Shown here in pieces: positions 1 to 6,502 of a stretch of DNA of 9,778 nucleotides (the first letter of the stretch is position 1; the number at the start of each line of letters is the position of its first letter). Source of the stretch: Deltaproteobacteria bacterium (GTDB lineage: Bacteria > Myxococcota_A > UBA9160 > UBA4427); the NCBI GenBank assembly GCA_011051925.1, contig DRKE01000028.1, forward strand, positions 1-9,778. Reading direction: 5' to 3'. The notes below the pieces were generated by a model. The model had not been told where the DNA came from. It searched no databases and worked only from the letters and a program-made list of their open reading frames with translations. The position numbers and the translations under genes were made by a program.

Positions 1-1
1 C

Positions 2-202
2 CTGCTCGGCACGGCCTCGCGGTCGGCTTCCCGGGAGGTCGTTCTCTGGCAGGATCCCGTGCGGGCGCTCGCCGAGGCGGGGGGCGTGCGTCTCGATCCG
101 ACGGGTACGATCATGCCCCTTTCCCGAGGAGAGGGGGCCCGAGGAGAGGGGGCCGGCGAGTCCCCGGACCCGTCCGCTGCACGCATCGCGACGGGGCCCT
201 GA
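2..202 (+). CDS. 3' end of an unrecognised protein (partial)
   Basis: An open frame runs in from the left edge and stops at TGA 200-202, nine bases before the recO start. The last 66 codons are visible. They read LLGTASRSASREVVLWQDP at the start, contain GGVRLDPTGTIMPL in the middle, and end in a low-complexity Gly/Glu/Arg/Pro tail. The tail includes a duplicated five-residue unit RGEGA coded by a 15-bp tandem repeat. The first part looks like ordinary folded protein and its codon use is GC-rich like its neighbours. The close spacing to recO suggests co-transcription. I do not recognise the family from this fragment. Confidence 0.5.
   Translation: MLGTASRSASREVVLWQDPVRALAEAGGVRLDPTGTIMPLSRGEGARGEGAGESPDPSAARIATGP
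125..154 (+). repeat. 15-bp perfect tandem duplication
   Basis: The unit CGAGGAGAGGGGGCC occurs at 125-139 and again, exactly, at 140-154. In the upstream partial reading frame it is in phase and codes for RGEGA twice. The unit length is a multiple of three, so gain or loss of a copy would keep the frame. It lies in the low-complexity C-terminal tail of that protein. Confidence 0.85.
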
Positions 203-211
203 CGCGATCCC

Positions 212-1057
212 ATGGCGGTCGTGCAATGCGAAGCCATTCTCCTCCGATCGGTCGATTTCGGTGAGTCCGACCGGGTCGTCCATCTCCTGACCTCGGATTC
301 AGGACGTCTCACGGCGATGGCGAAGGGAGCCCGGCGGAGTCATCGGCGCTTCCCCGGAACGCTCGACGTCTTCAACCACCTCGCGATCGAAGGTCGTTCG
401 ACACCGCGTGCAACGATGGCCTTCCTCGAACGGGCCCGGCTGCTGGATCCCTTCCTGGGCGTCCGATCCCATCCGGCGCGTTATGCCCTGGCGAGTTTCC
501 TGGTGGAGATGCTGGATCGGCTCTCGCCCGAGGGCATCGAGGGCCCGGAGGCGGAACGTCTCTTTTCCTATGCGGCCGAGAGCCTGGTGCTGCTCGAGCA
601 GGCGCGACCCGGTCCGACCCTGAGACTCCTGCTCGAATTGCGCGGCTTCGACGCGCTGGGCCAACGTCCGGAACTCGGTCGGTGTGTCCGCTGCGGACGG
701 GTTCCGGCCGCGGACATCGCTCCCGATCATCGCGTGGGTTTCCACGTGGCCGATGGCGGCATCGTCTGTTCGGTCTGTGCGGCACCGCTCGAAGGCCTGA
801 TCCCGATCGAATGGGGAACGCTGCGCATCCTCGAAAAGGGGCTCGAGATCGCTTCCGCGGGACTCGTCGACATCGAGTTGGGGGGGCGTGCGCTCGAAGC
901 CGCCGCTCGGCTCGTGTTCCGCTTCCAGCGCTACCACGTCGGGCTCGAACTCCGGAGTGAGCGCTTCCTGGATGAAGTCCTGCCCTTCCCAAGACCCGAT
1001 CCGGGGGAGGGGGAACCGGCCGGAAACCACCTCGGAGGCCCGCCGGGCCTGGCTTGA
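212..1057 (+). CDS. recO: DNA repair protein RecO
   Basis: The product is a 281-residue RecO, the recombination mediator that works with RecR (and RecF) to load RecA onto SSB-coated single-stranded DNA. The N-terminus has the typical OB-fold opening, CEAILLRSVDFGESDRVVHL (residues 6-25), followed by GRLTAMAKGARRS (31-43). A four-cysteine zinc site is intact: C158/C161 in CVRCG and C186/C189 in CSVC. The helical C-terminal domain follows and ends in a Pro/Gly-rich tail. Length is a little above the usual 230-260 residues, mostly from that tail. ATG 212 gives the normal family N-terminus; no clear Shine-Dalgarno precedes it, so translation may be coupled to the upstream gene. The stop codon overlaps the -35 element of the next promoter. 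Confidence 0.96.
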   Translation: MAVVQCEAILLRSVDFGESDRVVHLLTSDSGRLTAMAKGARRSHRRFPGTLDVFNHLAIEGRSTPRATMAFLERARLLDPFLGVRSHPARYALASFLVEMLDRLSPEGIEGPEAERLFSYAAESLVLLEQARPGPTLRLLLELRGFDALGQRPELGRCVRCGRVPAADIAPDHRVGFHVADGGIVCSVCAAPLEGLIPIEWGTLRILEKGLEIASAGLVDIELGGRALEAAARLVFRFQRYHVGLELRSERFLDEVLPFPRPDPGEGEPAGNHLGGPPGLA

Positions 1058-1083
1058 CCCTGGGGACCCGGATGGGGGATACT
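1054..1083 (+). promoter_or_regulatory. sigma70-type promoter for the glyS-ppdK operon
   Basis: TTGACC at 1054-1059 (five of six matches to TTGACA) is followed after 18 bp by GATACT at 1078-1083 (four of six matches to TATAAT). Transcription would begin near 1090 and leave a leader of about 130 nt before glyS. The -35 contains the recO stop codon. The assignment rests on sequence match and position only. Confidence 0.55.
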
Positions 1084-1084
1084 C

Positions 1085-1100
1085 GGCCGCCCTGACGGCC
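1085..1100 (+). other. GC-rich hairpin at the transcript start
   Basis: GGCCG (1085-1089) can pair with CGGCC (1096-1100) around the loop CCCTGA. It sits at the predicted start of the glyS transcript. It could also help end recO transcription, but there is no T-run after it, so I do not call it a terminator. Confidence 0.35.
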
Positions 1101-1172
1101 CGTGGTCGTCTCGTCAATCGCTCTTCGCTCTCCGTTTCAGGGTGCCATCCGGGACGAGGGGAGAGCATGGAA

Positions 1173-1206
1173 GGATCGGAAACCCCCTTCCAGAGTCTTC
1201 CGATCC
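1173..1206 (+). promoter_or_regulatory. 9-bp inverted repeat in the glyS leader
   Basis: GGATCGGAA (1173-1181) and TTCCGATCC (1198-1206) are perfect reverse complements separated by 16 nt. The stem ends 15 nt before the glyS ATG at 1222. A second stem, GGAAGG (1169-1174) with CCTTCC (1186-1191), shares two bases with the first, so the two cannot form together. This suggests leader-mediated control of glyS, but the effect is unknown. I see no T-box signature here. Confidence 0.5.
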
Positions 1207-1221
1207 AGGGTCCTGAAACGC

Positions 1222-2601
1222 ATGGCCGATCCCGATTCCGAGACCCCCGCACGCGACGACGATTCCGATCGCGAACGTCACCCGCTCGCGATGGAGACCC
1301 TCGTCGCGCTCTGCGCCGCACGCGGCTTCATCTATCCGGCCAGCGAGATCTATGGCGGGATCGCCGGGTTCTGGGACTACGGACCGCTCGGCGTCGAATT
1401 GAAGAACAATCTGAAGGCGTTCTGGTGGCGTCGGATGGTGCGCGAGCGGGACGACGTGGTCGGGATCGACAGCGCGATCATCTCCCATCCGAGAACCTGG
1501 GAGGCGAGCGGGCACGTCGAGGGCTTCAGTGATCCGATGGTCGATTGCCGGACCTGCAAGCGGCGCTTCCGGGCGGATCAGATCGAGGGAGAGCGATGTC
1601 CCGAAGCGCCGAAGAAACGCGCGGTCGCGGAATGCGACCTGACCGAGGCGCGCGAGTTCAACCTGATGTTGCGAACCGAACTCGGGGCCTCCGTCGATGA
1701 AGCGACGACCGCCTACCTGCGGCCAGAGACCTGCCAGCCGATCTTCACGGGCTTCAAGCGGGTTCGCGAGGCCGCTCGGCAGAAAGTGCCCTTCGGCATC
1801 GCCCAGATCGGCAAGGCCTTCCGGAACGAGATCACGCCGCGCAACTTCACGTTCCGCTCCCGGGAATTCGAGCAGGCCGAGATGGAGTTCTTCTGTCATC
1901 CGAGCGAGAGCGGAGAATGGTTCGCCCATTGGCGCGAGCAGCGACTGCAATTCCACCGGGATCTCGGTTTCGCCGAAGACCTGCTGCGAACGCGGCCTCA
2001 TGCGCCCGATGAACTGGCCCACTACGCGCGTGCGGCGGACGACATCGAGTTCCTCTTTCCCTTCGGCTGGCAGGAGATCGAAGGCGTCCACGACCGGGGT
2101 GATTGGGATCTCAGCCGGCATAGCGAGTATTCGGGCAAGGAGCTCGCCGTGACCGACGAGCGGACGAAGGAGCGATTCACGCCCTGCGTGATCGAAACCT
2201 CGGTCGGGATCGATCGCACGACCCTCGCCCTGCTCGTCGCGGCCTACCGACAGGAAACCCTCGAGAACGGAGAAGAGCGGACGGTCCTGGGCTTCCACCC
2301 GGCGCTCGCCCCGATCAAGGCGGCGGTGTTGCCGCTGTCGAAGAAGCTCGCGGAGCCGGCCCGGGCGATCCAACGGGAACTCCGCAGGCATTTCAACGTC
2401 TTCTACGACGACGCGGGAAACATCGGACGCCGATATCGTCGCCAGGACGAAGCGGGCACGCCCTATTGCATCACGGTTGACTTCGAATCCGGTGACGATG
2501 GACATGTCACGGTGAGGGAGCGGGATACCATGGACCAGAAGCGGATTCCGATCGAGGGGCTGGAGCGCTATCTGCGCGACCTCCTGGAGGACGATCGATG
2601 A
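1222..2601 (+). CDS. glyS: Glycine--tRNA ligase, single-chain (alpha2) type
   Basis: A class II aminoacyl-tRNA synthetase that charges tRNA-Gly in the cytoplasm. It has 459 residues from ATG 1222, close to the usual ~460 for bacterial alpha2 GlyRS. The N-terminus has FIYPASEIYGG (36-46) and WDYGPLG (51-57). LRPETCQPIF spans 166-175. Class II motif 2 is FRNEITPRNFTFRSREFEQAEMEFF (200-224) and motif 3 is ETSVGIDR (325-332). The anticodon-binding domain occupies about 358-455. In the insert, C109 and C112 form a normal CxxC knuckle, but the partner pair is widely spaced (C126 and C138) instead of CPxCG. The start is uncertain. ATG 1291 (METLVALC) fits the family N-terminus without the acidic 23-residue leader. 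The open frame extends further upstream, but the promoter and leader lie there. It overlaps ppdK by ATGA. Confidence 0.95.
   Translation: MADPDSETPARDDDSDRERHPLAMETLVALCAARGFIYPASEIYGGIAGFWDYGPLGVELKNNLKAFWWRRMVRERDDVVGIDSAIISHPRTWEASGHVEGFSDPMVDCRTCKRRFRADQIEGERCPEAPKKRAVAECDLTEAREFNLMLRTELGASVDEATTAYLRPETCQPIFTGFKRVREAARQKVPFGIAQIGKAFRNEITPRNFTFRSREFEQAEMEFFCHPSESGEWFAHWREQRLQFHRDLGFAEDLLRTRPHAPDELAHYARAADDIEFLFPFGWQEIEGVHDRGDWDLSRHSEYSGKELAVTDERTKERFTPCVIETSVGIDRTTLALLVAAYRQETLENGEERTVLGFHPALAPIKAAVLPLSKKLAEPARAIQRELRRHFNVFYDDAGNIGRRYRRQDEAGTPYCITVDFESGDDGHVTVRERDTMDQKRIPIEGLERYLRDLLEDDR
2586..2591 (+). promoter_or_regulatory. Strong ribosome binding site fixing the ppdK start
   Basis: GGAGGA lies six bases before ATG 2598, inside the last codons of glyS. 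Its quality and spacing are the main reason to accept the long N-terminal extension of PPDK as translated. No ATG, GTG or TTG stands at the position where a standard PPDK would begin. Confidence 0.8.
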
Positions 2602-5597
2602 GCGCTCGCAAGCGGAGTGGCGCGACGACCGGAAGGAGCCGGTCTTCACGAGGCGGAACGGCGACCGGTTCGAAGGCGACGCGAAAGGCCGGAGCGCGGA
2701 CGACGTCGAAGACGTCCTCGGAAAAGAAGGCCGTGAAGAAGAAGTCGGGCGGGAAGGGCGCGGCAAAGGTCGCTCGGAAAGCGGCGAAGGCCGCTGGAAA
2801 GGCCGGCGGGAAAGCCTCGAGGAAGGCTGCGAAGAAGGCCGTGAAGAAGAAGGCGAGCGCTCGCGGCTCGAAAAGATCCGCGGCCGCTTCGGGATCGAAG
2901 GCGTCGAGTCAGCGTCGGGTCTTCTTCTTCGGCGGTGGCCGGGCCGACGGCCACGCCGAAATGAAGGACCTGCTCGGTGGGAAGGGCGCGAACCTGGCCG
3001 AGATGACCTCGATCGGCATTCCCGTCCCCCCTGGTTTCACGATCTCCACGCAGGTCTGTCTCGAGTTCAATCAGCGAAACCAGCGTCTTCCGGTCGAAGT
3101 CAAGGCCGACGTGTTGACGGCGCTCGCGAATGTCGAGAAGCTGATGAACCTCCGCTTCGGCGACCCGGAGAAACCCCTCCTCGTATCGATCCGGTCGGGT
3201 GCGCGAGCCTCGATGCCGGGCATGATGGACACGGTCCTGAACCTCGGGCTCAACGACGAGACCGTCCAGGGACTGGCGGCCATGGCGGACGATCGCTTCG
3301 CTTTCGACAGCTACCGGCGCTTCATCCAGATGTATGGGGACGTCGTCCTCGGGATCCCCCACGATCGCTTCGAGCAGCGTCTCGATGCCGAAAAGGAAGC
3401 GGCGGGCGTCCGGCTCGATACGGAGCTCTCGGGGGCGGATCTCCGCCGGGTCGTCGCCGGCTATCTCGAGATCGTCGAGGAGGTGACGGGGCGGCCCTTT
3501 CCCCAGGACCCGCGAGAGCAGCTTTGGGGCGCGATCGGGGCGGTCTTCAGCTCCTGGGAGAACCAGCGCGCGGTCGCCTATCGGCGCATCAACGATATCC
3601 CTGACGATTGGGGAACGGCGGTCAACGTCCAGTCGATGGTCTTTGGGAACATGGGGGATACGTGCGCCACGGGCGTGGCCTTCACGCGGAATCCCTCGAC
3701 GGGGGAACGGAATTTCTACGGCGAGTACCTGAAGAACGCCCAGGGAGAAGATGTCGTCGCGGGCATCCGGACGCCGCAGCCGATCAATGAATCGAGTCGA
3801 TCGGCCGGTACGCGGGATCTCCCGACCCTCGAAGAGGAGATGCCGGGGCCCTACAAGAAGCTCGTCCAGATCTACAAGCGTCTCGAGAAACACTATCGGG
3901 ACATGCAGGACATCGAGTTCACGATCCAGAATGGCACGCTCTGGATGCTGCAGACGCGTGCCGGCAAGCGGACCGCCGCGGCCGCCGTTCGGATCGCAGT
4001 CGAGATGGCGCGAGAGAGGTTGATCTCTCGCGAAGAGGCCGTTCTGCGGATCGATGCGAATTCCCTCGATCAGCTGCTGCATCCGACGATCGATCGATCC
4101 CGGACCCAGGAGGTCGTGGCCCGGGGGCTTCCGGCTTCTCCCGGAGCGGCGGTGGGCGAGGTCGTCTTTTCGGCGGAGGAGGCCGAAGCCAGGGCCAAGG
4201 GCGGCACCAAGGTCATTCTCGTCCGAACGGAGACGTCTCCGGAGGACATCGTCGGCATGAACGCGGCCGAAGGCATCCTGACGGCGAAGGGCGGAATGAC
4301 CTCGCACGCGGCCGTCGTCGCACGGGGCATGGGGAAGTGTTGCGTCGCGGGATGCGGTGCCCTCGCGATCAACTACGACCAGGGCGTGATGCGCATCGGC
4401 GACCATCTCGTGAAGGAAGGGGATCCGCTCACGATCGATGGGTCGACCGGGGAGGTGATGCTCGGCGCCGCGTCGACGGTCGTTCCGGAACTCGGCGGCG
4501 CGTTCACGGACCTGATGAAATGGACCGACCGGCTGCGCTCGATCCGGGTCCGGACGAACGCGGACACGCCGCAGGACGCCGAGGTGGCCCGGCGCTTCGG
4601 CGCCGAGGGCATCGGACTCTGTCGAACCGAGCACATGTTCTTCGAACCGGGCCGGATCCTCGCGGTGCGGGAGATGATTCTCGCGTCCGATGCGCGGGCC
4701 CGCGAGAACGCCCTCGCGAAGCTGCTGCCGATGCAGCGGCAGGATTTCGAAGGGATCTTCCGGGCGATGGACGGGCTGCCCGTGACGATCCGGCTGCTCG
4801 ATCCTCCCCTCCACGAGTTCCTTCCCCAGGACGACGAGGACATCCGGGCCGTGGCCGGGGCCCTCGGAACCTCCGTTGGCGATGTCCGGCACAAGCTCGA
4901 AGGGCTTCACGAGTTCAATCCGATGCTCGGGCATCGAGGCTGTCGGCTCGGGATCACGTTCCCCGAGATCTATGGCATGCAGGTTCGCGCGATCGCCGAG
5001 GCCGCCTGTCGCGTCGCCTCGGAAGGCGTGAAGGTCAAGCCCGAGATCATGATCCCCCTCGTGTCGCACGAACGCGAGCTGGCCAGGCTGCGCAAGATGG
5101 CGGAAGACGTGATCTCGGAAGTGCGGCGCGAGAATCCCGGATCGCGGATCCGACCCGCCATCGGAACGATGATCGAAGTGCCGCGGGCCGCGCTGACCGC
5201 TGACAAGATCGCCGAGCATGCGGATTTCTTCTCCTTCGGGACCAACGACCTGACCCAGATGGGGTATGCGTTGTCGCGCGACGATGCCGGCAACTTCCTG
5301 CCCCAGTATGTGGACGAGGGATTGATCGATTCCGATCCCTTCGTGTCGATCGACGAAGAGGGGATCGGCCAGCTCGTCCGCATGGGGGCGGAGCGCGGTC
5401 GTGAGACGCGCCCGGATCTGAAGCTCGGCGTCTGTGGAGAGCACGGAGGGGACCCGGCGAGCGTTCGCTTCTTCGCTTCGGTGGGGCTCGACTATGTTTC
5501 GTGCTCACCGTACCGCGTTCCCCTGGCCCGACTGGCTGCTGCGCAGGCGGCGATCCGGGAACGGGAGAGGGCGGCCGGGCTCGAGTCATCGCAATGA
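2598..5597 (+). CDS. ppdK: Pyruvate, phosphate dikinase with histone-H1-like N-terminal extension
   Basis: The enzyme interconverts pyruvate + ATP + Pi and PEP + AMP + PPi, linking glycolysis and gluconeogenesis in the cytoplasm. It has 999 residues; the family norm is about 870-900. Residues 1-107 form an extra region with 36 Lys/Arg and a single acidic residue, rich in Ala, Ser and Gly, with KKAVKKK at 43-49 and 79-85. The standard enzyme starts at about 108 (VFFFGGGRADG, then EMKDLLGGKGANLAEMT). An ATP-grasp domain follows, including SGARASMPGMMDTV. The swivelling phosphohistidine domain has GGMTSHAAVVARGMG with catalytic H570 and the neighbouring T568 that is the regulatory position in plants. 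The C-terminal PEP/pyruvate barrel has GIGLCRTEHMFF and GVCGEHGG with catalytic C946. All key residues are present. It overlaps glyS and the downstream lipoprotein gene by ATGA, so translation is probably coupled. Confidence 0.97.
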   Translation: MSARKRSGATTGRSRSSRGGTATGSKATRKAGARTTSKTSSEKKAVKKKSGGKGAAKVARKAAKAAGKAGGKASRKAAKKAVKKKASARGSKRSAAASGSKASSQRRVFFFGGGRADGHAEMKDLLGGKGANLAEMTSIGIPVPPGFTISTQVCLEFNQRNQRLPVEVKADVLTALANVEKLMNLRFGDPEKPLLVSIRSGARASMPGMMDTVLNLGLNDETVQGLAAMADDRFAFDSYRRFIQMYGDVVLGIPHDRFEQRLDAEKEAAGVRLDTELSGADLRRVVAGYLEIVEEVTGRPFPQDPREQLWGAIGAVFSSWENQRAVAYRRINDIPDDWGTAVNVQSMVFGNMGDTCATGVAFTRNPSTGERNFYGEYLKNAQGEDVVAGIRTPQPINESSRSAGTRDLPTLEEEMPGPYKKLVQIYKRLEKHYRDMQDIEFTIQNGTLWMLQTRAGKRTAAAAVRIAVEMARERLISREEAVLRIDANSLDQLLHPTIDRSRTQEVVARGLPASPGAAVGEVVFSAEEAEARAKGGTKVILVRTETSPEDIVGMNAAEGILTAKGGMTSHAAVVARGMGKCCVAGCGALAINYDQGVMRIGDHLVKEGDPLTIDGSTGEVMLGAASTVVPELGGAFTDLMKWTDRLRSIRVRTNADTPQDAEVARRFGAEGIGLCRTEHMFFEPGRILAVREMILASDARARENALAKLLPMQRQDFEGIFRAMDGLPVTIRLLDPPLHEFLPQDDEDIRAVAGALGTSVGDVRHKLEGLHEFNPMLGHRGCRLGITFPEIYGMQVRAIAEAACRVASEGVKVKPEIMIPLVSHERELARLRKMAEDVISEVRRENPGSRIRPAIGTMIEVPRAALTADKIAEHADFFSFGTNDLTQMGYALSRDDAGNFLPQYVDEGLIDSDPFVSIDEEGIGQLVRMGAERGRETRPDLKLGVCGEHGGDPASVRFFASVGLDYVSCSPYRVPLARLAAAQAAIRERERAAGLESSQ
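2724..2852 (+). repeat. Two exact 21-bp copies in the ppdK extension
   Basis: The same 21 bases, coding KKAVKKK in frame, occur at 2724-2744 and 2832-2852. The stretch between them is built of similar Lys/Ala modules (VARKAAKAAGKAGGKASRKA). The extension probably grew by internal duplication. Confidence 0.85.
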
Positions 5598-6118
5598 GGC
5601 CCTCGGGCGCGCTGCCGGGATCCCTGTCCGCGCTCGGGTGTCTTGTGGGTCTGGCCCTCGTCGTGGCCTGTGCCGGGGCGCGGACGACCGCGGAATGGGG
5701 CGCATCGCTTTCCGACCGGGAACGGGAGACGGCCCTGGCTGCATTGCCGCCCGAAGCCCGCGAGTCCCTGATGCCGCTTTCGCAGATCTTCTACGAGCGT
5801 ATCACCCATCGCCGCTTCAACTCCCGGGCCACCTTCGAGGACCCGGCCATGCGGCAGTTCTTTCCGACGGTCGCCGCCTATTCCGACTACTATGCGGCCC
5901 TGGCCGACGCGCTCGATCTCGCCCACATCCGGTACGATCGGCCGACGCGGATCGAGCTGCTCGGGATCGAGCCGGCTTCGGCCGGCTCGCTGCGGTTGTC
6001 GCTCCGCTTCGTCGGGCGCAACGACCTTCCCTTGCGCTGGTGGAATGCGGTTCTCGAGCGGACGGACGAGTGGCGCTGGCAGGGCGGGCGCTGGTGGGTC
6101 GTGCCGGGGAAGGTCTGA
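5594..6118 (+). CDS. Small putative lipoprotein, possibly NTF2-like
   Basis: 174 residues from ATG 5594, which overlaps the ppdK stop as ATGA. The N-terminus has a hydrophobic segment (about 11-25) and a lipobox VVA-C with C26 as the likely lipidated residue, so the mature protein should be anchored in the cell envelope. The visible body contains SQIFYERITHRRFNSRATFE, a Tyr/Ala-rich helix (YSDYYAALADALD), several predicted strands, and ends WRWQGGRWWVVPGKV. A helix-plus-strands layout closing on WWVVPG is reminiscent of NTF2/SnoaL-like folds, but that is weak inference. The open frame extends upstream to 5501 inside ppdK; the signal peptide and overlap favour 5594. Function unknown; its link to PPDK may be positional only. 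A very stable hairpin lies inside the gene at 5968-5989. Confidence 0.8.
   Translation: MRPSGALPGSLSALGCLVGLALVVACAGARTTAEWGASLSDRERETALAALPPEARESLMPLSQIFYERITHRRFNSRATFEDPAMRQFFPTVAAYSDYYAALADALDLAHIRYDRPTRIELLGIEPASAGSLRLSLRFVGRNDLPLRWWNAVLERTDEWRWQGGRWWVVPGKV
5968..5989 (+). other. 9-bp hairpin with UUCG tetraloop inside the lipoprotein gene
   Basis: CGAGCCGGC (5968-5976) pairs perfectly with GCCGGCTCG (5981-5989) around TTCG (5977-5980), forming the C(UUCG)G tetraloop known to be exceptionally stable. It codes for the residues around EPASAGS. No T-run follows, so it is not a standard terminator. It could cause transcription or ribosome pausing or block RNase. Confidence 0.8.
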
Positions 6119-6211
6119 ATCCGGCCGGTCGGCGTCAAGGCGGGGCGAGAGCGGGATGGAGTGGGAAAAACGGTTCTCTTTTTCGTGGAAAGGTCCTTCT
6201 CACGGGGACGA

Positions 6212-6227
6212 TGTGATGTCGGTCACG
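6212..6227 (+). promoter_or_regulatory. CRP/FNR-like dyad upstream of the sigma54 promoter
   Basis: TGTGA (6212-6216), six bases, then TCACG (6223-6227). This matches the CRP consensus TGTGA-N6-TCACA at nine of ten positions. Its centre is about 83 bp upstream of the predicted start at ~6302, a position compatible with an activator or modulator. A chance match is possible, and no regulator gene for it is in the window. Confidence 0.4.
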
Positions 6228-6276
6228 CTCCAATGATTCCAGAGGGTTGGGGAGGCTTTTGCACATCTGTCGCGGA

Positions 6277-6292
6277 TGGCACACAGCTTGCT
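6277..6292 (+). promoter_or_regulatory. sigma54 (-24/-12) promoter
   Basis: TGGCACACAGCTTGCT matches the sigma54 consensus TGGCAC-N5-TTGC(A/T) at every defined position, with GG and GC exactly ten bases apart. The predicted start is about 11-12 nt after the -12 GC, near 6302, in a 405-bp gap upstream of an ECF sigma factor gene on the same strand. Such promoters need RpoN and an AAA+ enhancer-binding activator. Neither is in the window. Confidence 0.75.
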
Positions 6293-6301
6293 CATGGTTC
6301 G

Positions 6302-6502
6302 ACCAGCCCGGGCAACCGGGCGGACTTTTGAAAAGCCAACAGCTCGGCGAGTCTCGAGCGGGCCAAAGTCCGGTGAGTCGTGCTGCATGGGGCGGGAGTT
6401 CAGGGACCCGCCACCCACCATGCGGGACGAGCAGGGAACCGGATCGGGTGCAAGACGGCACCACCCGCGCGGGACCTCGTCGAAAATCGAGGAACACATA
6501 TC
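6302..6502 (+). ncRNA. Structured 5' leader of the ECF sigma gene (candidate cis-regulatory RNA)
   Basis: From the predicted sigma54 start to the likely GTG start I see four stem regions in series. (A) GCCCGG/CCGGGC, 6306-6321, with a GCAA (GNRA) tetraloop. (B) GGACTTT (6322-6328) with AAAGTCC (6365-6371), enclosing GCC/GGC and GCTCG/CGAGC. (C) GCATGG (6385-6390) with CCATGC (6418-6423), stacked on GGCGGG (6391-6396) with CCCGCC (6407-6412), with a bulge ACCCA. (D) GACGAG (6426-6431) with CTCGTC (6476-6481), enclosing GGTGC/GCACC. An alternative stem, CCTCG (6475-6479) with CGAGG (6488-6492), would cover the Shine-Dalgarno and excludes D. It does not match a riboswitch class I know. An independent small RNA is also possible. 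Pairing was found by eye; no folding was run. Confidence 0.5.

Noticed and set aside
1167..1532. ATG 1167 with a good Shine-Dalgarno (GAGGGGAGAG) out of frame with glyS
   Set aside because: The resulting frame is an Arg-rich shadow of glyS. It might be a short leader frame, but nothing supports it as protein.
1114..2766. Antisense open frame of 550 codons opposite glyS
   Set aside because: Same GC-driven shadow effect; no domain or motif, and the sense strand is clearly GlyRS.
2646..5444. Very long antisense open frame (932 codons) opposite ppdK
   Set aside because: High-GC genes routinely leave long open frames on the other strand. It lacks recognisable domains and lies exactly over a gene with complete catalytic motifs.
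6165..6184. GAAAAA ... TTTTTC inverted repeat after the lipoprotein gene, as terminator
   Set aside because: The stem is almost entirely A/T and lacks the GC stem followed by a T-run of an intrinsic terminator.
6306..6375. Possible GEMM-type c-di-GMP riboswitch (GGGCAACC, later GAAA)
   Set aside because: The conserved GEMM core order and the GACGCAAAGCC-like segment are missing.
6431..6475. Resemblance to a cobalamin riboswitch (AGGGAA, then GGGTGCAA, then ACCCGC)
   Set aside because: Spacing and pairing differ, there is no B12-box (GCCACTG-like) before the start codon, and the gene is a sigma factor rather than a B12 gene.
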